A stretch of 64,000 nt of DNA from the NCBI GenBank assembly GCA_023389005.1, contig JAEWFE010000029.1, positions 1-64,000 on the forward strand, written 5' to 3'. This document shows positions 11,814-17,762 of the stretch, piece by piece. Every line of letters starts with the position of its first letter. Within the stretch, counting starts at the first letter, position 1. This DNA comes from Bacillota bacterium (GTDB lineage: Bacteria; Bacillota; Bacilli; Lactobacillales; Enterococcaceae). A model generated the notes under the pieces. It did not search any database. It saw only the letters and a list, made by a program, of their open reading frames with translations, and had not been told where the DNA came from. Position numbers and translations under genes: made by a program.

Positions 11814-12195
11814 ACATCGTTATTACGAGCTAAAACATTTCTGTTTACAATACCACCATTGGAGACAACAATATCTAGAGTTACAGTTATATTTCTCAAA
11901 GCATCAATTGGGATTAGATAAAGTGACCCAGAGTCGAAAAGTGGATGTGATGGATGAGCGGGTGATTGAGATGATATATTTCTCTGAGCGAATGCTGTTA
12001 GTAGAAATGGTAGCTAAGGAGACGGATGATTTCCTATATCCATATATTCTAAAAGCAGTAATCGATGATGTGTCGTATACAAATTTAAAAACGCAACATC
12101 ATATTCCGTGTAGTAGAGATGTGTACTATGAGAATTATCGTAAATTCTTTTATATTTTGAGCAAGCGTCGAGAACAACTTTCTAATCTAGCTTGA
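11758..12195 (+). CDS. Conserved phage protein, possible transcription regulator
   Basis: 145 residues from ATG 11758, preceded by GGAGAGGAGAGAGA. The family pattern YYELKHFCLQYHHWRQQYLE at the start and IPCSRDVYYENYRKFFYILS at the end is common in Firmicutes phages, where the second segment looks like a recognition helix. These proteins are often grouped with RinA/ArpU-like late regulators, though I cannot confirm that here. The frame stays open upstream into the preceding gene, but the chosen ATG has the better start context. It is the last gene before the first copy of the repeated 33-bp element. Confidence 0.6.
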   Translation: MATTIRPELSKKNAYWMDKHRYYELKHFCLQYHHWRQQYLELQLYFSKHQLGLDKVTQSRKVDVMDERVIEMIYFSERMLLVEMVAKETDDFLYPYILKAVIDDVSYTNLKTQHHIPCSRDVYYENYRKFFYILSKRREQLSNLA

Positions 12196-12217
12196 ATATT
12201 TTTATTCTAGAATAGAC

Positions 12218-12250
12218 TTCGCATGAGAAACATCTCCTATTATGAGGAGG
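12218..12250 (+). promoter_or_regulatory. Repeated 33-bp element, copy 1
   Basis: Reads TTCGCATGAGAAACA, TCT, CCTATTATGAGGAGG. The end of the element is also the ribosome binding site of the gene at 12260. From CTATTATGAGGAGG onward to the start codon it is identical to copy 3. Interpreted as a phage promoter. Confidence 0.7.
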
Positions 12251-12259
12251 TTGATATTT

Positions 12260-12463
12260 ATGAATAATAAAGATTATGTAGTTTTGTATGCTTACTCACA
12301 TGATAGTGACGAGGTTGTTGAAATGGAGATGTCAAACAGGGAGGTAATTACGCTAACCGCGTTTGCAATCATCGGAGCAGCAACGATTATGTTACACGGA
12401 GTTAAGATTGGAAAACTAGCAATCGAAAAAATTAAAGAAAAAACTTCTAATAAAGAGTCTTAA
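12260..12463 (+). CDS. Small membrane protein
   Basis: 67 residues starting MNNKDYVVLYAYSHDSDEVV; a hydrophobic segment at about 32-52 (VITLTAFAIIGAATIMLHGV) is followed by a Lys-rich tail (KIKEKTSNKES). Predicted one-pass membrane protein, function unknown. The ATG at 12260 follows GAGGAGG at 9 nt. It stands alone between element copy 1 and a terminator. Confidence 0.65.
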   Translation: MNNKDYVVLYAYSHDSDEVVEMEMSNREVITLTAFAIIGAATIMLHGVKIGKLAIEKIKEKTSNKES

Positions 12464-12480
12464 CAAAGGCTCTTTTCTTT
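12452..12480 (+). terminator. Rho-independent terminator
   Basis: Stem AAAGAGTCTT (12452-12461) with AAGGCTCTTT (12466-12475), loop AACA, then TCTTT. Element copy 2 begins 3 nt after it. Confidence 0.8.
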
Positions 12481-12482
12481 TC

Positions 12483-12510
12483 TCGCATGAGAAACAAGTC
12501 CTTTAATGGA
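12483..12510 (+). promoter_or_regulatory. Repeated 33-bp element, copy 2
   Basis: Reads CTCGCATGAGAAACA, AGT, CCTTTAATGGAA; directly downstream of a terminator and 25 bp before the next start codon. Confidence 0.7.
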
Positions 12511-12535
12511 AATATATTATTAGGAGGAACTAAAA

Positions 12536-12799
12536 ATGGATAGAAAACTTCATAAAACAGCGGAAATATTTGCATTTAAGGATGTGAAAATGAATTATGA
12601 ATTGGCTAAATCCCATTTTGAAATAGCTACAAAATGTGGACTTAGAAGCAAGGTATTGCGTGCGAAAGGTATTTATATGCTTGATATTAGTGGGTATAGA
12701 AACCAATTTATAAAATTTTACACATTAGCTTTGTTCAAGTTTCCCTCGAAGTTGGAGAATTTGAAATGTTTAGTGAAAGTGATAAAAGATTTTGACTAG
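12536..12799 (+). CDS. Hypothetical small basic protein
   Basis: 87 residues, rich in Lys and aromatic residues, no membrane segment evident (MDRKLHKTAEIFAFKDVKMN...). It has an RBS AGGAGG 10 nt before the ATG and lies between element copy 2 and a terminator. I do not recognise a family. Confidence 0.6.
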   Translation: MDRKLHKTAEIFAFKDVKMNYELAKSHFEIATKCGLRSKVLRAKGIYMLDISGYRNQFIKFYTLALFKFPSKLENLKCLVKVIKDFD

Positions 12800-12828
12800 G
12801 ATAGGCGAATTGCCTATTCTTTTTTCTT
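12799..12828 (+). terminator. Rho-independent terminator
   Basis: Stem ATAGGC (12801-12806) with GCCTAT (12812-12817), loop GAATT, then TCTTTTTTCTTTTT. Confidence 0.75.
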
Positions 12829-12838
12829 TTTAACATGG

Positions 12839-12844
12839 TATAAT
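12839..12844 (+). promoter_or_regulatory. Host-type -10 box of the lipoprotein gene
   Basis: A consensus TATAAT lies 32 bp before the start at 12876, directly after the preceding terminator. The -35 region is weak (TTCTTT about 16 bp upstream). The repeated 33-bp element is absent here, which sets this gene apart from its neighbours. Confidence 0.45.
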
Positions 12845-12875
12845 GAATTAAATTACACGTTGGGAGTGAATTGGA

Positions 12876-13613
12876 ATGAAAAAAATAGTATTAGTATTCG
12901 CTTGCATTAGCGTATTATCGTTGGCGGCTTGCAGAAAAAATGAAACAGTTAAAACGACAAAAAGTACAACTGTATCAACATCATCAATGGCTAAGGAAGA
13001 CGATTTTACAAGCGAAAGTGAGACGCCGTTAGATATAGATTGGCCATCCTCAGATATTGGTAAACAGATTCCAAAACCTACTTCTGGAGAAGCGGAAGTA
13101 ATATATACTGACGAAGTTCTACGGATAGATTTAAAGTCGATAACAAAGAAAGATTATGACAATTACTATAACAAAATAAAGAAAAAATATTCTCGAGATG
13201 TTCAAAATCGAAACTCCGATGAAGAGGCATACTTTAGAGGATATAACAAAGAAAATTATGAGTTAGAGTTATATTTTGACGGCAATGAAAAAACAATAAC
13301 CATCGCACTAGAGAGTCCAAAAGGGGCTGAAGATTTAACTTGGCCAACGGATGGATTAGGAAAACAAGTTCCTTCTCCTGATGCTAAAAAAGGGACTATA
13401 AAATATAACTCTGATAATCAATTTGGAGCAGATATTAGTGAAATGAGTAAATCCGATTTTAAGAAGTATATTAGCAAATTAAAACAATCTGGATTTACTA
13501 AAAATACTAGCTCAAGTAGTGAATATTTCCGTGCTACTAATGATTCCGGTGTAAATGTTTCCGTAAGTTATTCTGGTGGAAACTTAATGAATATTTCTGC
13601 ATATGTTGAATAA
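12876..13613 (+). CDS. Lipoprotein with two DUF6591-like repeats
   Basis: 245 residues. The signal peptide MKKIVLVFACISVLSLAAC ends in a lipobox (LAAC), then comes a Ser/Thr-rich spacer. Two homologous domains follow: WPSSDIGKQIPKPTSGEAEV (about 56-75) and WPTDGLGKQVPSPDAKKGTI (about 155-174), each continuing with a 'D Y..Y..K.K' helix and a short beta tail (FRGYNKE / FRATNDS). This layout resembles DUF6591 proteins. It should be exported and anchored on the outer face of the membrane. It has its own TATAAT box and no 33-bp element, so it may be expressed in the lysogen. Function unknown; a superinfection or surface role is only a guess. Confidence 0.7.
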   Translation: MKKIVLVFACISVLSLAACRKNETVKTTKSTTVSTSSMAKEDDFTSESETPLDIDWPSSDIGKQIPKPTSGEAEVIYTDEVLRIDLKSITKKDYDNYYNKIKKKYSRDVQNRNSDEEAYFRGYNKENYELELYFDGNEKTITIALESPKGAEDLTWPTDGLGKQVPSPDAKKGTIKYNSDNQFGADISEMSKSDFKKYISKLKQSGFTKNTSSSSEYFRATNDSGVNVSVSYSGGNLMNISAYVE

Positions 13614-13618
13614 TTATT

Positions 13619-13646
13619 AAGAGCTCTTTTTAGGGCTCTTTTTTTT
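13619..13646 (+). terminator. Rho-independent terminator
   Basis: Stem AAGAGCT (13619-13625) with GGCTCTT (13634-13640), then six T; the T run is continuous with the TT of element copy 3. Confidence 0.85.
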
Positions 13647-13675
13647 CGCGTGAAAAACATGTTCTATTATGAGGA
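13645..13675 (+). promoter_or_regulatory. Repeated 33-bp element, copy 3
   Basis: Reads TTCGCGTGAAAAACA, TGT, TCTATTATGAGGA. It starts inside the U-run of the terminator and its end doubles as the ribosome binding site of the next gene. Confidence 0.75.
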
Positions 13676-13686
13676 GGTTGATATTT

Positions 13687-13887
13687 ATGTTAAATAATTT
13701 GAGATGGAAACTATCAGCGATGTTAGCCAAAAAAGGAGCGGAAGAATCAAGTAAAGGGGATGTAGAAAGTATTCTTAAATCGTTGAAATACATGAAATAT
13801 TCTATTATGATCGCACCGCGTGATAAAGTATTTGGGTTAGTCGCTGAAGAGATTCAAAAGACGGTAGAAAAATATCGCAACTACTAA
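13687..13887 (+). CDS. Hypothetical small helical protein
   Basis: 66 residues (MLNNLRWKLSAMLAKKGAEE...), basic and helical; the segment YSIMIAPRDKVFGLVAEEIQ is moderately hydrophobic but not a clear membrane helix. RBS GAGGAGG precedes the ATG by 9-10 nt. No family recognised. Confidence 0.6.
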   Translation: MLNNLRWKLSAMLAKKGAEESSKGDVESILKSLKYMKYSIMIAPRDKVFGLVAEEIQKTVEKYRNY

Positions 13888-13888
13888 A

Positions 13889-13929
13889 AAAGAGGGTCCA
13901 ACCGAAAAGGAAGGACTCTTATTTTTTTT
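13889..13929 (+). terminator. Rho-independent terminator
   Basis: AAGAGGGTCC and AGGACTCTT form a stem with a small bulge, followed by ATTTTTTTT. It overlaps the end of the convergent minus-strand gene. Confidence 0.7.
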
Positions 13930-14077
13930 CTTCTAGCACCATAGTCACGATTGCCCCAACCATGGTCATAATCGCACCCTTCAACGCTATTTTAACTTCT
14001 TCGTTCTGCATAATTTTTTGTATGTATGATGCGATAATTTTTAATAACTTCATAACAATGTCGTTTACCTTAACCAT
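13919..14077 (-). CDS. Short membrane peptide, minus-strand cassette
   Basis: 52 residues, MVKVNDIVMKLLKIIASYIQ then KIMQNEEVKIALKGAIMTMV and GAIVTMVLEEKK, with one hydrophobic helix near the C-terminus and a charged end. The start ATG overlaps the TGA of the upstream gene by one base and is preceded by AAAGGAG, so the two genes are translationally coupled. Together they are the only minus-strand genes in the phage region apart from int. Function unknown; a small membrane protein with a soluble coiled-coil partner suits an exclusion or immunity role, but this is inference. Confidence 0.6.
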   Translation of the reverse strand: MVKVNDIVMKLLKIIASYIQKIMQNEEVKIALKGAIMTMVGAIVTMVLEEKK

Positions 14078-14439
14078 CACTTATTCTCCTTTATTAACTC
14101 TTTCATTAATTTTTTCATGAACTTATTGTTAGTTGATTTCTCTAAAAATTCTAAAGCAGAAATCGTTAATTCTTTTTTCGTAATTTCTTTGTTCAAGGAT
14201 GCTTGGGATTTCAAATGATAGTATAATGCTTCTGAGTTTAAATCCGTTTCACGATTCACGATTTCAAGTTGTCTGTTTAATTCCTCAGAAACTTGTAATT
14301 CATATTTTTCTTTATCAACACTATCTGGTAGTTTTTCTTCATGCTTAACCATTTCATATTTTACTTTATCTCTGATTTTATTGAGCTCTTCTAACTTAGC
14401 ATTCGATAGAGCTTCATCGATTTCTTTTAATTTATCCAT
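14077..14439 (-). CDS. Hypothetical coiled-coil protein, minus-strand cassette
   Basis: 120 residues, highly charged and helical (MDKLKEIDEALSNAKLEELN... to KLMKELIKENK), no membrane segment. GGAGGG lies 7 nt before the ATG. A well-formed sigma-A promoter stands upstream, unlike the rightward neighbours that use the 33-bp element. First gene of a two-gene operon with the 52-residue membrane peptide. No family recognised. Confidence 0.65.
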   Translation of the reverse strand: MDKLKEIDEALSNAKLEELNKIRDKVKYEMVKHEEKLPDSVDKEKYELQVSEELNRQLEIVNRETDLNSEALYYHLKSQASLNKEITKKELTISALEFLEKSTNNKFMKKLMKELIKENK

Positions 14440-14474
14440 TTAATAACCCTCCGACAATCAATTCTTTATCTATA

Positions 14475-14503
14475 ATTATACTTTAGAAAATTTACACTTA
14501 CAA
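14475..14503 (-). promoter_or_regulatory. Sigma-A promoter of the minus-strand cassette
   Basis: On the minus strand, TTGTAA (14503-14498) and TATAAT (14480-14475) are exactly 17 bp apart, 36 bp before the start codon. The best host-type promoter seen in the early region. Confidence 0.7.
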
Positions 14504-14508
14504 TAATA

Positions 14509-14538
14509 TTCGCGTGAAAAACACGTCCTTTAATGGAA
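14509..14538 (+). promoter_or_regulatory. Repeated 33-bp element, copy 4 (upstream of tRNA)
   Basis: Reads TTCGCGTGAAAAACA, CGT, CCTTTAATGGAA. The invariant G at column 27 is 14535, which is also the first base of the tRNA gene. Confidence 0.75.
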
Positions 14539-14604
14539 GAGTAGCTTAGCGGGAAAGCACTAGACTTTTAATCTAGGGTAACAGGTTCGAATCCTGTCTC
14601 TTTT
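14535..14604 (+). tRNA. tRNA-Lys (anticodon TTT)
   Basis: A full cloverleaf can be drawn. The acceptor stem GGAAGAG pairs with CTCTTTT (two G-U pairs at the tip), D stem is GCTT/AAGC, anticodon stem CTAGA/TCTAG with loop CTTTTAA (anticodon TTT), variable region GGTA, T stem ACAGG/CCTGT with loop TTCGAAT. No CCA is encoded. Six further T residues follow, which could end transcription. Phage tRNA-Lys(UUU) would help translate the Lys-AAA-rich phage genes. Confidence 0.85.
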
Positions 14605-14698
14605 TTTTTTAGAACGCAGGTGACTGAAAAAGATGATATTTTGATATTGTAAAAATTCCCGGGTGGGGATTTTCAATAAAACATTTGGAGGTGATAAC

Positions 14699-14905
14699 AT
14701 GGTAATTACGTTGATATTTTGTTTTGGATTATTGTTAGGAGTGATCATTGGAATACTATGTGAAAGAAAAAGAAACGAAAAAGTAATCATATTAGGAACG
14801 TATTGTTTAAATCCAGAAAGTAATACGATAGATATTCGTGTTGATGAGGGTAAAATCATCGATGAAAAATCCGATATCGTACTAAAGCATGTTTCGCGTA
14901 ACTAA
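14699..14905 (+). CDS. Small membrane-anchored protein
   Basis: 68 residues: an N-terminal membrane helix MVITLIFCFGLLLGVIIGIL, then a basic stretch CERKRNEK and a short soluble beta-rich part. GGAGGTG lies 6 nt before the ATG. Its stop codon (TAA) lies inside element copy 5. A hairpin AAAATTCCC/GGGGATTTT (14650-14672) separates it from the tRNA. Function unknown. Confidence 0.6.
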   Translation: MVITLIFCFGLLLGVIIGILCERKRNEKVIILGTYCLNPESNTIDIRVDEGKIIDEKSDIVLKHVSRN

Positions 14906-14922
14906 CAGGTCCTATTATGAAA
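14893..14922 (+). promoter_or_regulatory. Repeated 33-bp element, copy 5 (diverged)
   Basis: Reads TTCGCGTAACTAACA, GGT, CCTATTATGAAAC; differs at the A-run but keeps TCGC, AACA and ATG. It overlaps the 3' end of the preceding gene. Confidence 0.65.
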
Positions 14923-14945
14923 CTATATTTTAGGAGGAAAAAATT

Positions 14946-15254
14946 ATGAATCTTAGAAAGAAATTGGAACAAGAATGGGTTGAGGAGTTAAAGAAACTCA
15001 AAGAATTGGAACCTAGCAGCGAAAGTTATCGCAATCAAATGCAAAGAGTAGAGGTAATTGAGCAACGATTGGTAGAGTTATCCGCAAATAAAAGCGAAGA
15101 TATCTCTCGATACGTTGGGCATGGAATCTCTGTATTGAAATTGATGGCAACAGCTGGAGCGGTGTTAGTTACAATGAAATGGGAAAAATTAGACACCTTA
15201 ACATCAACGGCTGGGAAGATTAATCTAAGAGATTTAGTATCTTTCAAACTATAA
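14946..15254 (+). CDS. Small membrane protein with N-terminal coiled coil
   Basis: 102 residues. The first ~55 are a charged helix (MNLRKKLEQEWVEELKKLKE...), then a hydrophobic segment at about 60-77 (ISVLKLMATAGAVLVTM). AGGAGG precedes the ATG. Preceded by element copy 5 and followed by a terminator. Function unknown. Confidence 0.65.
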   Translation: MNLRKKLEQEWVEELKKLKELEPSSESYRNQMQRVEVIEQRLVELSANKSEDISRYVGHGISVLKLMATAGAVLVTMKWEKLDTLTSTAGKINLRDLVSFKL

Positions 15255-15262
15255 TTTCATAG

Positions 15263-15296
15263 AGAAGAGGCGAAACACAGTCTCTTCTTTTTTTTT
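15263..15296 (+). terminator. Rho-independent terminator
   Basis: Stem AGAAGAG (15263-15269) with CTCTTCT (15282-15288), then a run of T. Confidence 0.8.
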
Positions 15297-15308
15297 CTAG
15301 GAGGTTTT

Positions 15309-15671
15309 ATGAGGTATCACTTAGAGAAACATATTCTTTCTAATACGAGTAAATACGCTATCGCTTACGAATGCGACCATCCAATTTATAGCAGATGCAC
15401 ATTATATTTAATAGGCGATAAAGGTCTAGCAGTCATTCAACAACGATTTGATGAAAAGACAAAAACATCGATTTGGACAGAAATTGATTCCTGGTTAATT
15501 GATAGAATATACGTACATCCGTCGTTTAAATCATTTTTCGATAGTCGATCGGGTATATGTGAAAACGGGATATATCCAACCGTAACGATTAGACAACTCA
15601 TGTGGGGATTAAGAATGAAACCCTTAAAACGAGAACGTTGGGAAACATATTTCGATAGACCGTTGATTTAA
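15309..15671 (+). CDS. Conserved phage protein of unknown function
   Basis: 120 residues. The pattern YPTVTIRQLMWGLRMKPLKR followed by ERWETYFDR, and 'HPSFKSFFDSRSG' before it, is one I have seen in many Firmicutes phages without an assigned function. No membrane segment. GGAGG lies 5 nt before the ATG. It follows a terminator without a 33-bp element between, so it may depend on read-through. Confidence 0.65.
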   Translation: MRYHLEKHILSNTSKYAIAYECDHPIYSRCTLYLIGDKGLAVIQQRFDEKTKTSIWTEIDSWLIDRIYVHPSFKSFFDSRSGICENGIYPTVTIRQLMWGLRMKPLKRERWETYFDRPLI

Positions 15672-15673
15672 AA

Positions 15674-15703
15674 TTCGCGTGAAAAACAACTCCTTTAATG
15701 GAA
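15674..15703 (+). promoter_or_regulatory. Repeated 33-bp element, copy 6
   Basis: Reads TTCGCGTGAAAAACA, ACT, CCTTTAATGGAAC; only a few bases after the previous stop codon. Confidence 0.75.
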
Positions 15704-15744
15704 CACAGAAGTGTATGTTTAACATTTAAAGGAGGATGAATAAT

Positions 15745-15996
15745 ATGTTTTTTAAGAAAAATGCAGTAACTATTTGTTCAGATAAGGAGTATGTAGCAGA
15801 TGTAGAACGTGCTATCAAAGAATGTGACATTAAAATAGACGGAGTAATTAATGTGCACATTACTGAAGATGACCAAGCTTACACAAGCTTTTATACACCA
15901 TATTCTGTAAAGAAAGTTTCTAAATTATTGACTGAAAAATTATATGACACAAAAGCTTTAGTTGAAGGACGCACAGTAATTGTGAACGCAAAATAG
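15745..15996 (+). CDS. Hypothetical small protein
   Basis: 83 residues, alpha/beta in character, no membrane helix (MFFKKNAVTICSDKEYVADV...EGRTVIVNAK). The ATG at 15745 is preferred over 15736 because AAAGGAGG ends at 15735, 9 nt before it. Bounded by element copy 6 and a terminator. No family recognised. Confidence 0.6.
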   Translation: MFFKKNAVTICSDKEYVADVERAIKECDIKIDGVINVHITEDDQAYTSFYTPYSVKKVSKLLTEKLYDTKALVEGRTVIVNAK

Positions 15997-16027
15997 AGTG
16001 GGGGAAAACCTCATTCTATTTTTTTTT
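15992..16027 (+). terminator. Rho-independent terminator
   Basis: A 12-bp stem with G-U pairs (AATAGAGTGGGG with CCTCATTCTATT) and a T run that merges with element copy 7. Confidence 0.8.
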
Positions 16028-16056
16028 CGCATCGAAAACAAATCCTTTAATGGAAC
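16026..16056 (+). promoter_or_regulatory. Repeated 33-bp element, copy 7
   Basis: Reads TTCGCATCGAAAACA, AAT, CCTTTAATGGAAC; starts at the end of a terminator T run. Confidence 0.7.
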
Positions 16057-16077
16057 AATAGGAAGGAGAGAAGTGTG

Positions 16078-16311
16078 ATGGATGAAATGAAAATCAAATT
16101 GAAATCGACATTTATGAGAGGAATTGTAAAGAAACTCATTACGAATTCTATGAAAAAGAAATTTGGTGTAAAACCAGATATCGAATTGAATGGATTGGAA
16201 ATTGAGAGAGTGGATAATAAGATTCATATTCATATTAATGCCGATGTAGAATTGACTGACATGGATTTAATGCGATTGACGCTATTGTCCGAGAATGACG
16301 AAGAGGCTTAG
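16078..16311 (+). CDS. Hypothetical small protein
   Basis: 77 residues (MDEMKIKLKSTFMRGIVKKL...), basic N-terminal helix and a beta-rich middle (IELNGLEIERVDNKIHIHIN) with a regular hydrophobic pattern. AAGGAGAG precedes the ATG. No family recognised. Confidence 0.6.
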   Translation: MDEMKIKLKSTFMRGIVKKLITNSMKKKFGVKPDIELNGLEIERVDNKIHIHINADVELTDMDLMRLTLLSENDEEA

Positions 16312-16330
16312 ACGGTCTCTTCTATTTTTT
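16300..16330 (+). terminator. Rho-independent terminator
   Basis: Stem GAAGAGGCT (16300-16308) with GGTCTCTTC (16314-16322), then TATTTTTT; element copy 8 follows at once. Confidence 0.8.
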
Positions 16331-16358
16331 CGCATCAAAAACACGTTATTTTATGAAA
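16329..16358 (+). promoter_or_regulatory. Repeated 33-bp element, copy 8 (diverged)
   Basis: Reads TTCGCATCAAAAACA, CGT, TATTTTATGAAAG; keeps TCGC, AAAACA and ATG at the same spacing. Confidence 0.65.
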
Positions 16359-16390
16359 GACAATGTATATTTTGAGAGGAGAATGTTATT

Positions 16391-16681
16391 ATGTTTAACT
16401 TTAATTTTGGTAAGTTAAGACGTCATTTCATAATGAGAGAGGGTGATGTTACAACTGTAATATCTATTTTAAATCGTGTGAACATAGACAATATGGATAA
16501 GAAAATCAATGTTGGTCGTTGTCCATCCGGTTATGGAGAAGATTTATGGTTTATATATTTCACAGCCACTCCAAAAGGATATGACAAAATTTTAAAAGAA
16601 TTATTGAAGGAAGGAGCATTGGGAACATTTACACTTAGTCCAGAAAAAGAACACATTTATTTCGAAACTTTAGAGGCGTAA
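16391..16681 (+). CDS. Hypothetical small protein
   Basis: 96 residues, mixed alpha/beta (MFNFNFGKLRRHFIMREGDV...LSPEKEHIYFETLEA), cytosolic by composition. GAGAGGAGA precedes the ATG. Bounded by element copy 8 and a terminator (16672-16698). No family recognised. Confidence 0.6.
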   Translation: MFNFNFGKLRRHFIMREGDVTTVISILNRVNIDNMDKKINVGRCPSGYGEDLWFIYFTATPKGYDKILKELLKEGALGTFTLSPEKEHIYFETLEA

Positions 16682-16698
16682 AGCCTCTTTATTTTTTA
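16672..16698 (+). terminator. Rho-independent terminator
   Basis: Stem AGAGGC (16672-16677) with GCCTCT (16683-16688), then TTATTTTTT; the 5' arm is within the end of the preceding gene. Confidence 0.7.
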
Positions 16699-16718
16699 TT
16701 ATGAAAGGAAGATATGTT

Positions 16719-17495
16719 ATGAAATTAATCGAAACTATTAAGAAAAACCAAAACACTATTTTAACCGTAGTTAGCGTTGCCGGAGTTGTAGGTACGGCGA
16801 TAAGTTCGTCATGGTCAATGAAGACAAGCTATGAAAAGTTAAAAGAGAAGGAAGAACCTACATTAAAGGAAAAAGCGGTAATTTACGGAACTTCATATGT
16901 ACCCACGATTGCAATTACAGCGTGTACGATAGCAACAATTATATGTAATCATAATTTGAATAAGAAACAAATCATACAATTAACCGCTGCTTATGCAGTG
17001 TTACAACAATCATATTCTAAATTGCAAAAAGGTGTAAAGAAAGTCTATGAAGAAGAAAAAGAATTAATGGAATACCGAGCTTCTTTGGAAGATAAAACTG
17101 AAGAGGAAGAACTGTTCTTTGACCCAATTTCCAATCAATATTTTAATGCAAAACGCTCTGATGTATTAGAAGCTATATTAGAATTGAACCAAAATTTTGC
17201 TACTAATGCATTCGTAGCGATCAATTGTTTATATGACAAATTAGGAATCGATTTCGGTCCTCAAGGAGAATATTTAGGTTGGGGTATAGATGAAATGGCT
17301 TGCGGTTGTGATGCATATTTCATTGAGCATTATTTTGATGAAGTTGTAATGGATGACGGTTTAGAATGTAACGTATTGAGATTCGTATGGGATCCATTTG
17401 TGAATTGTGATGTTTGGGGAAATAAAAAACCAAAAATGTTATACGCAATCGAATGGGCGAAACAACATGGATATGAAGTTTATGGTGAAGATTAA
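16719..17495 (+). CDS. DUF6353-like membrane protein, paralogue A
   Basis: 258 residues from ATG 16719 (GAAAGGAAG upstream). Two hydrophobic segments, about 14-35 (NTILTVVSVAGVVGTAIS) and 58-80 (YVPTIAITACTIATIICN), are followed by a charged helical stretch and a C-terminal soluble domain containing FFDPISNQYFNAKRSDVLEA and GEYLGWGIDEMACGC. Two further genes here (17763 and 20118) share this plan and the 'DPLS.R.F' / 'LGW' motifs. I associate it with DUF6353 of Firmicutes phages. Likely membrane-bound with a large cytosolic domain, function unknown. Confidence 0.65.
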   Translation: MKLIETIKKNQNTILTVVSVAGVVGTAISSSWSMKTSYEKLKEKEEPTLKEKAVIYGTSYVPTIAITACTIATIICNHNLNKKQIIQLTAAYAVLQQSYSKLQKGVKKVYEEEKELMEYRASLEDKTEEEELFFDPISNQYFNAKRSDVLEAILELNQNFATNAFVAINCLYDKLGIDFGPQGEYLGWGIDEMACGCDAYFIEHYFDEVVMDDGLECNVLRFVWDPFVNCDVWGNKKPKMLYAIEWAKQHGYEVYGED

Positions 17496-17501
17496 ATAAA
17501 A

Positions 17502-17532
17502 TTCGCGTGAAAAACATGTCCTTTAATGGAAC
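17502..17532 (+). promoter_or_regulatory. Repeated 33-bp element, copy 9
   Basis: Reads TTCGCGTGAAAAACA, TGT, CCTTTAATGGAAC; identical to copy 10 over these columns. Confidence 0.75.
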
Positions 17533-17555
17533 AAAATTTAAGGAGGAATTCGATT

Positions 17556-17717
17556 ATGAATGAAAAAACAATTAAAATTATCTTTGGTGTATCATCAGTT
17601 ATCACTATTGGTGCTGGTTTAGTGCAAGCACTATTTGAAAGAAAGGTTGATGATATGGAGAAATTAAAGTTAAAAAAGGAAATAATCGATGAGGTTTTAA
17701 AGAAAGTGAACAAGTAA
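17556..17717 (+). CDS. Very small membrane protein
   Basis: 53 residues: one hydrophobic helix (IIFGVSSVITIGAGLVQALF) then a charged amphipathic tail with alternating Lys and Glu. AAGGAGG precedes the ATG at 17556. An upstream in-frame ATG at 17526 lies within element copy 9 and lacks a ribosome binding site. Function unknown. Confidence 0.6.
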   Translation: MNEKTIKIIFGVSSVITIGAGLVQALFERKVDDMEKLKLKKEIIDEVLKKVNK

Positions 17718-17747
17718 GAGAGGTTTTACACCCCTCTTATTTTTTTA
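17715..17747 (+). terminator. Rho-independent terminator
   Basis: TAAGAGAGG and CCCCTCTTA pair with one mismatch, followed by seven T. Confidence 0.7.
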
Positions 17748-17762
17748 TGGAGGTATTTGAAT

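Noticed and set aside
14535..14604. tRNA gene as prophage attachment site
   Set aside because: It is internal to the phage region, has no CCA, and the left junction is clearly at ydcF near 9.66 kb.
17526..17556. The ATG inside the repeated element could be a start codon of a leader peptide
   Set aside because: No ribosome binding site precedes it, and the frames after the ATG differ from copy to copy (in frame with the next gene in copies 1 and 9, stopped or out of frame in others).
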